This document shows, piece by piece, positions 25,101 to 32,114 of a stretch of DNA of 58,938 bases. The position numbers and the translations under genes were made by a program. The notes beneath the pieces are model-generated. The model saw only the letters and a list, made by a program, of their open reading frames with translations. It was not told where the DNA came from and searched no databases. The DNA comes from Bacteroides timonensis (lineage in GTDB: Bacteria > Bacteroidota > Bacteroidia > Bacteroidales > Bacteroidaceae), in contig NZ_CBVI010000092.1 of the NCBI RefSeq assembly GCF_000513195.1, positions 1 through 58,938 on the forward strand. Reading direction: 5' to 3'. The number at the start of each line of letters is the position of its first letter. Position 1 is the stretch's first letter.

Positions 25101-25405
25101 ATAACAGTATAATGGAGAGTGGAGAATTGCTACCATCAACTGGACCGGTCCATGCAAGATTTGGTGATGGACAGTATTTAACGGATATAAACTCTTTGGA
25201 TTTTACGGCTGGGCAGGTCTCTAGACGTTTGTATGGCGTTCCTTGGAAGGCTAATTCATTGACTCATTATATAAAGATTGACGTAACAGGATTAAATGTA
25301 ATAAAGAATATGTCACATAATTTTCTTATACCTAATAATCAACCGCTAAATATTAGCAATAGAATTTTGGATGGTGGTATTACTATTTTTAAAATAAAAT
25401 TTTAA
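22118..25405 (+). CDS. Rhs/YD-repeat protein with C-terminal ADP-ribosyltransferase (ART-HYD1-like) toxin
   Basis: Protein of 1095 residues. YD repeats of the form YTYDSFGNVLT run from about 40 to 640. The Rhs core domain follows (LGSITHVTNSTGALLAEYSY; then LYDPILGRFLSPDPYVQLPD near 760). A Gly/Ala-rich hydrophobic stretch (about 805-925) and a linker lead to a toxin tip at 986-1095. The tip has HYTTEQGYNSIMESG (His988) and GDGQYLTDI (Tyr1020), the His and Tyr elements of HYD1-type ADP-ribosyltransferases. No signal peptide or N-terminal export domain is present, so the gene may be a 5'-truncated or cassette form. Base composition is much more AT-rich than the flanks, a sign of transfer. The next ORF starts one base after the stop. 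Confidence 0.85.
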   Translation: MGNTTETQTIAYTNVTTSALRLLGLPLKKTVKKEEGKKSPWIEQIDITYDSQYNIAKKVSSVNTTYTTLEESYTYDSFGNVLTKSGKPYTSTNPLTTSYKYSANGKFLSEMTNSYGFKTTYAYDGRGKMIQEKNHKNKITLYEYDNMGNLIKTTYPDNVVETNDISWAQSVPQALYSVVKSSTLSPTTTYYNIFDKVVRLGTTQFDGKIVYTDFYYDRNCLLQKESLPFVGTSATLWNTYTYDEFDRPVKIQYASGKEDLFSYAGTSITETKNGITTTRTINDLGKLAKVSDESGSITYSYLTNGNPDSIRISNEIYTTFTYDTYGRLVSIADPSAGTITYGYDSYGNRSTETDARGKTVSSTFDKFGKVLKRITPETTFTYTYNSDQLLSSISGTNSTSFTYTYDGYGNILTEKEVGIDSKWLQKNYSYINGRITGTTYVSQTETIASENYTYTNNHLKTVKIGNVPIWDLQAIDVFGHPTKIVTGNITRNYTYDGYGFPTGRTASSTASGTFLNSTFDFESVNGNLNSRKDVTRNLTENFTYDGLNRLTGYKNATISYNNLGNIMSKSDAGTLGYDKYKVQTITPISGLSNTLSKQQDITYTSFMRPNSITGNDYQATFSYNADNQRVKMQIKKGGNNYLTRYYLGNVYEIDNKVGETKEKLYFGGNYYDAYAVYVKQNGVWQLNYICRDYLGSITHVTNSTGALLAEYSYDAWGRLRNPVNQSVNAPETEPELMLGRGYTGHEHLAVFGLVNMNARLYDPILGRFLSPDPYVQLPDNLQGFNRYTYGMNNPLCYVDENGEFWWFVAAAVVGGIINVATNWNNIDNFWQGLGYFGVGAAAGALGYATGGAVTGVLEGLAGVAGGAAVGMAAGAASGFVLGGGNAIMAGGNFTDFMTGATTGMFYGAATGAASGAIVGGAISYFQGKNVWTGADIAQGRNPFSVKNTPIGNIEHPESPIALPEELPNAASTEVSPTTLNDSPTTLTHYTTEQGYNSIMESGELLPSTGPVHARFGDGQYLTDINSLDFTAGQVSRRLYGVPWKANSLTHYIKIDVTGLNVIKNMSHNFLIPNNQPLNISNRILDGGITIFKIKF

Positions 25406-25406
25406 T

Positions 25407-25664
25407 ATGAATGATTGTTTCATAAAAAAATATTGGAAAGAAGAAGATATATTGTTTTATCTTCATTTTCATAATAAATTAGTTGTTAGACAAATAGAAG
25501 TGTTATCGGGAGAAACTGTTTGTTTAACAATAGAAAGCCCTGTTCAGGGAGAACATCTACTATGTGATAAAGAGTTGGATGATTTGTCTCTTGAGGAATC
25601 TGATTATATTTCGGAAAAAGAATTTAACAAAGCATGGTCACTACAATTCATTAAAAATAAATAG
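25407..25664 (+). CDS. Small acidic protein, possible immunity factor
   Basis: Protein of 85 residues (MNDCFIKKYWKEEDILFY...) with no signal peptide and no membrane helix. It is mixed beta/alpha in character and acidic at its C-terminal half (ELDDLSLEESDYISEKEF). The pattern of a Trp near the start, a QIEVLSGE strand and a C-terminal EFNKAW helix resembles DUF6881-type small proteins found beside toxins, but this is a weak resemblance. It begins one base after the Rhs stop and ends 4 bases before the macrodomain gene, so the three are translated from one mRNA. Cognate immunity or an accessory of the toxin are both possible. Confidence 0.6.
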   Translation: MNDCFIKKYWKEEDILFYLHFHNKLVVRQIEVLSGETVCLTIESPVQGEHLLCDKELDDLSLEESDYISEKEFNKAWSLQFIKNK

Positions 25665-25668
25665 CAAT

Positions 25669-26139
25669 ATGGTAAGATACGTAAATGAAGGGAATATTTT
25701 CACTATTAATGGAATTAAGTGCTATGCACATGGTTGTAATTGTGCAGGTGCTATGGGGAAAGGAATTGCGTTGCAATTTAAAATGAAATATCCTAAAATG
25801 TACAGGCTATATAAAAAGAAATGTATAGATGGGACGTTTACAGTTGGGGATGTTTTTGAATATGTAACGGGAGATGAACATATCTATAATTTAGGAACTC
25901 AAAAGGATTGGAAAACGAAAGCGGATTTGGAAGCCATAAGAAAATCAATTAGTACAATGATGGAGTTGGCTTCTCAAGGTAATGTAAAAGCAATAGCTAT
26001 GCCTAAAATAGGTGCGGGGTTAGGAGGACTGGATTGGTGTGACGTTAAGGCTATAATTGAGGATATCGCTTTGAAATACTCTGATATAGAACTGGTTGTA
26101 GTAGAGAATTATAAGGAGAAAAACACTGATTGTCAATAA
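25669..26139 (+). CDS. Macrodomain protein (TARG1/DarG-like ADP-ribosyl hydrolase), probable immunity
   Basis: Single macrodomain of 156 residues. The start at 25669 (MVRYVNEGNIF) is chosen because the longer in-frame ORF adds 35 residues that overlap the preceding gene in another frame. The signature GCNCAGAMGKGIALQFKMKY (about residues 24-43) is that of the TARG1/ALC1/DarG branch, which hydrolyses ADP-ribose from modified bases or proteins. Lys34 lies at the position of the catalytic Lys in that branch, and MPKIGAGLGGLDW (about 117-129) is the second ligand loop. Placed directly behind an ADP-ribosyltransferase toxin, it probably reverses the modification in self or kin cells. Confidence 0.85.
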   Translation: MVRYVNEGNIFTINGIKCYAHGCNCAGAMGKGIALQFKMKYPKMYRLYKKKCIDGTFTVGDVFEYVTGDEHIYNLGTQKDWKTKADLEAIRKSISTMMELASQGNVKAIAMPKIGAGLGGLDWCDVKAIIEDIALKYSDIELVVVENYKEKNTDCQ

Positions 26140-26401
26140 CAGAACGTGTAATACAAAGCTTTTAACGAAGCAGTAGTGTATTATATCATAAAAAATCCGT
26201 AGTGAGTTCTATGATAGTGAACAACAAAGTAAATTGTATAATTATTTTCTGGTAATTGAATAAAAAATATAATCTTTTATAGATAATTTGGAATAGAACA
26301 TTAGATAAAATGAAGAGTCTGTTTGGGACAAAATTATTGGTTGTATTATTTTAATTTTTCATATAAAAATATTAAGACACTAGAATTAAGCATTATTTTT
26401 A

Positions 26402-27100
26402 ATGAAAGAACAAAAAAAGAAAATACAGTTATTATTGGAAGAACATTTTTCCCAATATGGGTTCAAGAAAAAGAAGCTCAATAATTATATACGCATTAAA
26501 GATGGTAATGTAATACAAGATATTGGCTTTACTACGACAACTCATGGTGAGAGACATGTAATCTATCTGAATCCTGTTGTAGGAGTTATTTACAAGAATG
26601 TGGATGAGATAATGGTACAACTTAGAGAAGGAACTAATAGTTGTCTTGAAATGTATACCCCCATGATTTCACTTCCCATCGGTTATCTTATGCCTGAGAA
26701 CAATTTTAAAGAATGGAAATTCACCATAGATAAAGATGTTAATGAAGATGTTAATAACATGGCAAGAGCTATTATAAACTATGGTTTACCCTATCTTGAA
26801 GAATTGTCAAATATGGACCAGGTGATTCACGGGCTTGTAGCTTCGCAGTATTCGTATATCGGAGAAGCAAAAGATTATATTTTACCTGTATTGTACCATT
26901 TGCATGGGAACAGTGAACAAGCATTGAAAACAGTAGAGGAGTCTATAAAAAAACGCTCTAAAGATATAAATATAGATGAATACAGGGTAATGCAAGCAAT
27001 GTATGGTGAGGATGTTATACAAATTCCATCTAATAAAGCTTTAGATTCTTATATGCCATTTGTTGAGAAGTTCAAGCAACTTTTGAAACAAAAAAAGTAA
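26402..27100 (+). CDS. Hypothetical protein, possible orphan immunity protein
   Basis: Soluble protein of 232 residues with no signal peptide. The N-terminal part (LLLEEHFSQYGFKKKKLNNYIRI) has the layout of DUF4304-like immunity proteins: a helix, a GF-KKK turn, then strands. The C-terminal part is helical and Lys-rich. It is preceded by 262 bases of AT-rich sequence in which I see no gene, and followed by a strong terminator. Orphan immunity genes often lie downstream of Rhs toxin tips, which is the only functional hint. Confidence 0.6.
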   Translation: MKEQKKKIQLLLEEHFSQYGFKKKKLNNYIRIKDGNVIQDIGFTTTTHGERHVIYLNPVVGVIYKNVDEIMVQLREGTNSCLEMYTPMISLPIGYLMPENNFKEWKFTIDKDVNEDVNNMARAIINYGLPYLEELSNMDQVIHGLVASQYSYIGEAKDYILPVLYHLHGNSEQALKTVEESIKKRSKDINIDEYRVMQAMYGEDVIQIPSNKALDSYMPFVEKFKQLLKQKK

Positions 27101-27118
27101 TCTTAGAGCCTGTTTAAA

Positions 27119-27132
27119 TTTTGTTCGGAAGG
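27119..27132. repeat. 14-bp direct repeat, right copy
   Basis: Exact copy of TTTTGTTCGGAAGG at 21101-21114. It directly abuts the terminator that closes the last complete island gene. Confidence 0.85.
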
Positions 27133-27163
27133 GAGCTATCTCAAAAGTAGGATAGCTCCTTTT
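27132..27163 (+). terminator. Intrinsic terminator
   Basis: GGAGCTATC at 27132-27140 pairs perfectly with GATAGCTCC at 27151-27159, loop of 10, followed by TTTT. It serves the gene ending at 27100. Confidence 0.8.
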
Positions 27164-27445
27164 CCACTTGAACATGTAGAAGGTCTGACACATATCTGGT
27201 TACGAAAAACAAATAAGAAAGAAAAATATCAAGGAGTTTATACGGTTGGCAGTGGTGTTCGCCTCATTACCCTATATCCTTTCCCAAAAAGCAATCAACT
27301 TATTCTTGGGAAAGAAAGACCTACCCATAAATTACTGACATGGTATGAGGGATATGTTTCCGAACCTCAAAAAGAAAAAGACAATTGGTATATTGAATTT
27401 ACAGAAGAAAGCGCAAGAAGAATACCCATTTATATACACCAATGA
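27164..27445 (+). pseudogene. C-terminal fragment of an unrecognised protein, no start codon
   Basis: The frame PLEHVEGLTHIWLRKTNKK... to GYVSEPQKEKDNWYIEFTEE and SARRIPIYIHQ is open for about 94 codons and ends in TGA at 27443-27445. There is no in-frame ATG; upstream it runs back through the terminator into the repeat. The residues look like a folded beta-rich domain rather than random translation. Probably the tail of a gene cut by rearrangement at the island edge. Confidence 0.45.
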
Positions 27446-27474
27446 GACATATTATCTTTTTATAAGACAAAAGA

Positions 27475-27916
27475 ACATAAGAACAAAAATATTTGAGAAA
27501 TGGAAATAGAGAGCTTAATAAAAACAATTATTCAGCGTGCGTATAATGTAAGAATGCACCTTGCCACTGGTTTTCTTGAAGCTGTTTACCAAAAAGCATT
27601 GGTAATTGAGTTAATAGAGAAAGGAATTGATGCAGAAACAGAAGCGCCTATAAATATATATTATTAAGAATATAGTTGTAGGAGAATTCAGAGCAGATAT
27701 AATTATAGAAAAAAAGATTATCATTGAACTTAAAGCTGTTCAAAATTTTATTCCAATACATGAAACCCAGCCAGTAAATTACTTAACTGCCACTAATACA
27801 GATCATGGCTTATTAATAAACTTTGGAGGTGAACGTATCGAAATAAAAAGAAAATTCAGAGAATATAAACATAAAAAATAACTCATAAGAAAAAAATTGT
27901 ACTTTTGTTCTTATGT
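27475..27916. repeat. 14-bp inverted repeats flanking the GxxExxY gene
   Basis: ACATAAGAACAAAA at 27475-27488 is matched by TTTTGTTCTTATGT at 27903-27916. The pair encloses the 382-base pseudogene with 11 and 21 bases of spacing. The left side has an extra partial copy (ACAAAAGAAC). Confidence 0.85.
27500..27881 (+). pseudogene. GxxExxY protein (PD-(D/E)xK-like), single frameshift
   Basis: MEIESLIKTIIQRAYNVRMH leads to GFLEAVYQKALVIELIEKG, which holds the G-x-x-E-x-x-Y motif. The frame stops at TAA 27665-27667. One extra T near 27663-27665 accounts for this: in the next frame KNIVVGEFRADIIIEKKIII continues directly into ELKAVQNFIPIHETQPVNYL and ends at 27881. Removing one base restores a full 126-residue protein with the nuclease-like D...ELK core. 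Cellular role of the family is unknown. Confidence 0.85.
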
Positions 27917-27929
27917 CTAAAAAATAAGA

Positions 27930-28406
27930 ATGTCTATTATGGAACAACAAATTCAACTCAACGACCACAACAAACAGGAATACCCACCTATGCATACCTG
28001 CGAGCATATAGTCAACCGTACCATGATGAATCTTTTCGGTTGTGGACGGTCAGTATCCGCACATATAGAGAGAAAGAAAAGTAAGCTGGACTATGCTTTG
28101 GAAACTGCTCCTACCGAAGAAGATGTGAAACAGCTGGAGGAAGTTGTAAATGCAGTGATTGCGCAAGGATTGGATGTTACCACAGAATTCATCACGCAGG
28201 AAGAAGCACAAGGACGCTTTGACTTGAAACGACTGCCGGAAGATGCTTCGGAAACCGTACGCATAGTGAAAGTAGGCGATTATGACGAATGTCTTTGTTT
28301 GGGAACGCACGTAAAAAACACCTCTGAAGTAGGAACCTTCAAAGTCATCAGCCACGACTGGAATGAAGAAGCCAAACGATGGAGAATGCGTTTCAAACTG
28401 CAATAA
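27930..28406 (+). CDS. AlaX-like tRNA editing domain protein
   Basis: Stand-alone threonyl/alanyl-tRNA-synthetase second-additional-domain protein of 158 residues. The zinc/catalytic motif HTCEHIVNRTM has His22 and His26. The second motif CLCLGTHVKNTSEVG supplies the Cys and His. AlaX proteins hydrolyse wrongly charged Ser-tRNA(Ala) or Gly-tRNA(Ala). The protein is shorter than most AlaX forms and lacks the N-terminal glycine-rich beta domain, so substrate is uncertain. A -7 box TACTTTTG lies at 27900-27907, overlapping the inverted repeat. An alternative start is the ATG at 27939. Confidence 0.8.
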   Translation: MSIMEQQIQLNDHNKQEYPPMHTCEHIVNRTMMNLFGCGRSVSAHIERKKSKLDYALETAPTEEDVKQLEEVVNAVIAQGLDVTTEFITQEEAQGRFDLKRLPEDASETVRIVKVGDYDECLCLGTHVKNTSEVGTFKVISHDWNEEAKRWRMRFKLQ

Positions 28407-28471
28407 ACATTCTCATCTGTTTCCAATTGGGTATGCTAATGTTGCATTTGCACGTAAAGTGCTAATTTCCA

Positions 28472-28503
28472 TTTGCCTGTTGCCTATAAAGATTTTATCT
28501 TTG
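28472..28503 (+). promoter_or_regulatory. Bacteroides promoter of the GH43 gene
   Basis: TTTG at 28472-28475 and TATCTTTG at 28496-28503 are separated by 20 bases. Leader of about 35 bases before the ATG at 28544. Confidence 0.75.
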
Positions 28504-28543
28504 CCTGTGAAGGTACAGCTAAATCTAATAATATCATATTAAT

Positions 28544-30106
28544 ATGAAGAAAATCATCTTATCCATCTTTATTATGATGGGACTGGCAAATCTCTCGCAT
28601 GCTCAACAAGGATATCAAAATCCAATCATTCCGGGCTTCCATCCTGACCCGAGTGTTTGCCGTGTTGGCGAAGACTATTACCTGGTCAACAGCAGTTTCT
28701 GTTATTTCCCTGGAGTACCCCTGTTTCATAGTAAGGATCTGGTCAACTGGGAACAGATTGGAAATTGCCTGACGCGGGAATCACAGGTAAAGTTAACCAA
28801 TGCCGGCACATGGGGCGGAATCTACGCCCCTACCATCCGCTACAATGAGGGAGTGTTTTACATGATTACTACCAATGTTTCGGACAAGGGAAATTTTCTG
28901 GTTCACACCACTGATCCACGTGGTGAATGGTCAGAACCTGTTTGGATAAAGCAAGGAGGCATCGATCCATCCCTTTATTTTGAAAATGGGAAGTGCTATT
29001 TGGTCAGCAATCCGGATGTAGGCATCTATCTGTGCGAAATAAATCCGATGACCGGAGAGCAGTTAAGTGAATCCAAACGTATCTGGAACGGTACGGGCGG
29101 ACGCCATCCGGAAGGACCACATATTTATAAGAAAGATGGTTGGTACTATCTGCTGATTTCCGAAGGAGGTACTGAATATGGGCACAAGGTAACCATTGCC
29201 CGTAGCCGGGATATTGACGGCCTGTATGAGGGTAATCCCGCCAACCCCATCCTGACGCATATAAACAAAAACGCACAGAACAGTCCGATACAGGGAACCG
29301 GTCATGCCGATCTGATAGAAGCTCACGATGGTTCGTGGTGGATGGTATGTCTCGCATTCCGTCCGCAAACCGGCTCGCATCATCTGCTGGGGCGCGAAAC
29401 GTTTATTGCACCTGTACGATGGGATAAGAATGCCTGGCCTGTGGTAAACGGAGATGGAACCATAGCCTTACAGATGGATGCCCCCACTCTTCCACAGCAA
29501 CCTTTTGTATCGAAAGCTCCCCGCACCACCTTCAATACCGAGAAACTGGGACCGGAATGGATCTATCTGCGCAATCCCAAACAAGAGAACTACATCCTGA
29601 ACGGTAAGACACTCCGATTGAAAGCAACTTCCGTCAATCTGAACAGTATGGACTCTCCCACTTTCATCGGCCGCAGACAGCAACATATCAGTTTCACAGC
29701 CGGAACATCCGTTGAACTACAGAAAGGACAACCGCAGGACGAAGCCGGAATAACGGTATTCATGGAAAATCATTCGCACTATGACCTTTTTGTAAGGCAG
29801 GATGCTAAGGAACAGCAGTCTATCATCCTGAGATATCAGTTGGGAGAGCTGAAACATATAGAAAAGGAAATCAATATCCCTCAAGGAAAAGTGCAACTGC
29901 AGGTCAAGGGGAATAATGAGTTCTACTCATTCAGCTATTCCACCGCCGGAAATAAATTCCAGGAAATAGCCAAAATGAACACGCGCTACCTCAGTACCGA
30001 AACTGCCGGCGGATTTACCGGTATCATATTGGGCTTGTATGCCGTATCCGCCTCCTCAAAGGCACAGGCTGACTTTGATTATTTCGACTATCAGGGAAAC
30101 GAATAA
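28544..30106 (+). CDS. GH43 beta-xylosidase/alpha-L-arabinofuranosidase-like enzyme
   Basis: Glycoside hydrolase family 43 enzyme of 520 residues with signal peptide MKKIILSIFIMMGLANLSHA. The five-bladed propeller starts with NPIIPGFHPDPSVCRVG (general base Asp35). The pKa-modulating Asp is in GGIDPSLYF and the catalytic Glu in GGRHPEGPHIYKKDGW. The C-terminal 180 residues form the beta-sandwich accessory domain usual in xylosidase-like members. It is not part of a SusC/D locus here and has its own promoter. Whether it acts on xylosides or arabinosides cannot be decided from sequence. Confidence 0.85.
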   Translation: MKKIILSIFIMMGLANLSHAQQGYQNPIIPGFHPDPSVCRVGEDYYLVNSSFCYFPGVPLFHSKDLVNWEQIGNCLTRESQVKLTNAGTWGGIYAPTIRYNEGVFYMITTNVSDKGNFLVHTTDPRGEWSEPVWIKQGGIDPSLYFENGKCYLVSNPDVGIYLCEINPMTGEQLSESKRIWNGTGGRHPEGPHIYKKDGWYYLLISEGGTEYGHKVTIARSRDIDGLYEGNPANPILTHINKNAQNSPIQGTGHADLIEAHDGSWWMVCLAFRPQTGSHHLLGRETFIAPVRWDKNAWPVVNGDGTIALQMDAPTLPQQPFVSKAPRTTFNTEKLGPEWIYLRNPKQENYILNGKTLRLKATSVNLNSMDSPTFIGRRQQHISFTAGTSVELQKGQPQDEAGITVFMENHSHYDLFVRQDAKEQQSIILRYQLGELKHIEKEINIPQGKVQLQVKGNNEFYSFSYSTAGNKFQEIAKMNTRYLSTETAGGFTGIILGLYAVSASSKAQADFDYFDYQGNE

Positions 30107-30239
30107 GCCGGAGGCGAAACATTTCACATTCATAGTATTCGAAAGCAATTTTATATAACAAACATACAAAACGGCATAAAACAAGTAATTTTGTCAGAAT
30201 TTTAGTGACATTTTGTTAATCAGCGAAACTAAAATCAAT

Positions 30240-30255
30240 TGGCACACGTTTTGCA
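30240..30255 (+). promoter_or_regulatory. Putative sigma-54 promoter of hsp20
   Basis: TGGCAC-N5-TTGCA at 30240-30255 matches the -24/-12 sigma-54 consensus with correct spacing. A TATGTTTG at 30258-30265 could also serve as a vegetative -7 box but has no -33 partner. Start would be near 30266, leaving a leader of about 118 bases. Confidence 0.55.
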
Positions 30256-30272
30256 ATTATGTTTGTGAACGA

Positions 30273-30337
30273 CGGTTCAGGAACCGCATGGGAAGTGATT
30301 GAAAAATGACTTCCGAAAGCAGCTCAGGACCGGAAGT
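30273..30337 (+). promoter_or_regulatory. Structured 5' leader of hsp20 with mutually exclusive stems
   Basis: CGGTTC-AG-GAACCG (30273-30286) is a perfect small hairpin. ACTTCC at 30309-30314 can pair either with GGAAGT at 30291-30296 or with GGAAGT at 30332-30337, but not both. The arrangement looks like a switch; the function is inference. Confidence 0.5.
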
Positions 30338-30383
30338 TCAGAACTAACCGAATGTTTAACTTAAAGGATAGGAGACTAAAATT

Positions 30384-30812
30384 ATGATGCCTGTTAGAAG
30401 AACTCAAAATTGGTTACCAAGTATCTTCAATGATTTCTTTGATAACGAATGGATGGAAAAAGCCAATGCAACCGCTCCGGCTATCAACGTGCTGGAAACG
30501 GAAAAGGAGTACAAAGTAGAATTGGCTGCTCCGGGAATGACCAAAGATGACTTCAACGTTCATATCGACGAAGACAACAATTTGGTTATCAGCATGGAAA
30601 AGAAGACTGAAAACAAGGAGGAAAAGAAAGACGGTCGCTATCTGCGTCGCGAATTCTCATACTCTAAGTTCCAACAGACCATGATATTGCCGGACAATGT
30701 GGACAAGGAAAAGATTGCAGCACAAGTAGAAAATGGCGTGCTGAACATTAATCTGCCGAAGTTCTCAGCCGAAGAAAAACAGAAGAATAAGAAATCCATT
30801 GAAGTGAAATAA
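30384..30812 (+). CDS. Small heat shock protein, Hsp20/alpha-crystallin family
   Basis: Cytoplasmic holdase chaperone of 142 residues that binds unfolding proteins without ATP. The alpha-crystallin domain runs from about 30 to 125 (APAINVLETEKEYKVELAAP; YLRREFSYSKFQQTMILPDN). The conserved tail GVLNINLPK is present, with a short Lys-rich C-terminus. The gene is preceded by AGGAGA as ribosome binding site, a sigma-54-like promoter and a structured leader, and followed by a terminator. It is monocistronic. The first two codons are both ATG, so the start may be 30387. Confidence 0.93.
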   Translation: MMPVRRTQNWLPSIFNDFFDNEWMEKANATAPAINVLETEKEYKVELAAPGMTKDDFNVHIDEDNNLVISMEKKTENKEEKKDGRYLRREFSYSKFQQTMILPDNVDKEKIAAQVENGVLNINLPKFSAEEKQKNKKSIEVK

Positions 30813-30846
30813 GGTTTCCGGTGAACCCAACAGATGTATTAACCAG

Positions 30847-30887
30847 AACGGGCAGCTTCTCGCAAGAGAGGTTGCCCGTTTCTTTTT
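30847..30887 (+). terminator. Terminator of hsp20
   Basis: AACGGGCA at 30847-30854 pairs with TGCCCGTT at 30873-30880. The inner stem TCTC/GAGA extends it and TCTTTTT follows. Confidence 0.8.
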
Positions 30888-30903
30888 ATATCTCCGGATG
30901 TAT

Positions 30904-32046
30904 TTATTTCGCCTTACGCGCTCCTTTCAGAAAACGATTGGTCAGCCATTTGCGTACCGGTTCGTCATAGAGCTTCAGGCAGACATAAGCAAGGACGAAA
31001 GCTCCGACAAAGGTCAGTATCATATAAGGAAGACCTTCGGTAATGGTTGCATTATGGTTGCATGCCCAGGCTGTGTATGTATATATCAGTGGATAATGAG
31101 TGATATAAACGGGATATGAAATATCGCCCAGGAACTTACAGATACCCACAGAGCGTTTTCCCGTCACTTTACCACCGGCTCCCATCGAGACAATGACCGG
31201 GAAGATGAAGATAATGCAAAGTGCCTCGTAGAGTCCGTTCATCCAGAAACCATCTTCACCACCGATTCGGGGAACGGAAAGAACAATCACAATCATCAGG
31301 CTACACCACCAGAATGCACGTTTCTTCACCCGTATGAGCCAACCCAAGCGTGAAAGTAACAAGCCTGCAAAGAACGGATAGAGTAAACGGACAAAGCCTA
31401 CATATTGTTGCTCCCAATTCAAAGCCCACCCGCCTACAATATCACCTTTCGGGGCAGTAAGACAGAGATGTAAAGTTGCACAAGCTGCCAGAAAAACAAG
31501 AATGGATAAAGCGACCTTGTTGAATTTACGGACAAACAGTGCGTACAGGATATTGCCGATATATTCATAATAGAGCGACCATGCCGGCCCGTTCAACGGG
31601 TGCATTTCCGTCCACCCGCGAATGTCCCACTTCAAAGGAAGGGGAAGCAACGTACAGCCATAGAGCATGATTATCAGAACTGTTCCGACCGATACGTTAT
31701 CCATATTGGGAAAACAAGGGGATTTCTGGAAGAAAAAGAAAAGGGCGCCGATAATGCTACCCATAATTACCATAGGATGCAGGCGGATGACACGGCGTTT
31801 GAAGAAAGTAGCGATACTCATCCGATTCCAGCGGTCATCATAGGCATAACCGATTACAAAGCCCGAAAGCATAAAGAAAAAGTCGACGGCAAGATAACCG
31901 TGATTGATGATTTGCGTGAGATGGCTACCACCTGCATGTGCTTCGAAAAGATGGAATATTACGACCATAACAGCTGCCACTCCACGCAATCCATCCAGGA
32001 TTTCATAATGTGGCTTAGAGGCAAGATAAGTTGTCTGCGTGTTCAT
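30904..32046 (-). CDS. Acyltransferase 3 family membrane protein
   Basis: Integral membrane O-acyltransferase (OafA/YrhL type) of 380 residues with about ten hydrophobic helices. The start at 32046 gives MNTQTTYLASKPHYEILDGL, where the family motif LDGLRGVAAVMVVIFH with its conserved Arg and His follows at once; the longer ORF is not needed. FFMLSGFVIGYAY is the second family motif. Such enzymes acetylate or succinylate cell-surface polysaccharides. Target unknown. The ATG lies 69 bases after the end of the ABC permease gene on the same strand. Confidence 0.87.
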   Translation of the reverse strand: MNTQTTYLASKPHYEILDGLRGVAAVMVVIFHLFEAHAGGSHLTQIINHGYLAVDFFFMLSGFVIGYAYDDRWNRMSIATFFKRRVIRLHPMVIMGSIIGALFFFFQKSPCFPNMDNVSVGTVLIIMLYGCTLLPLPLKWDIRGWTEMHPLNGPAWSLYYEYIGNILYALFVRKFNKVALSILVFLAACATLHLCLTAPKGDIVGGWALNWEQQYVGFVRLLYPFFAGLLLSRLGWLIRVKKRAFWWCSLMIVIVLSVPRIGGEDGFWMNGLYEALCIIFIFPVIVSMGAGGKVTGKRSVGICKFLGDISYPVYITHYPLIYTYTAWACNHNATITEGLPYMILTFVGAFVLAYVCLKLYDEPVRKWLTNRFLKGARKAK

Positions 32047-32114
32047 TAGGATATCAGATATAATTAATTTCAGATGCAAAAGTAGGATAAAATGTGGAAT
32101 TACTGAAAGGTACA

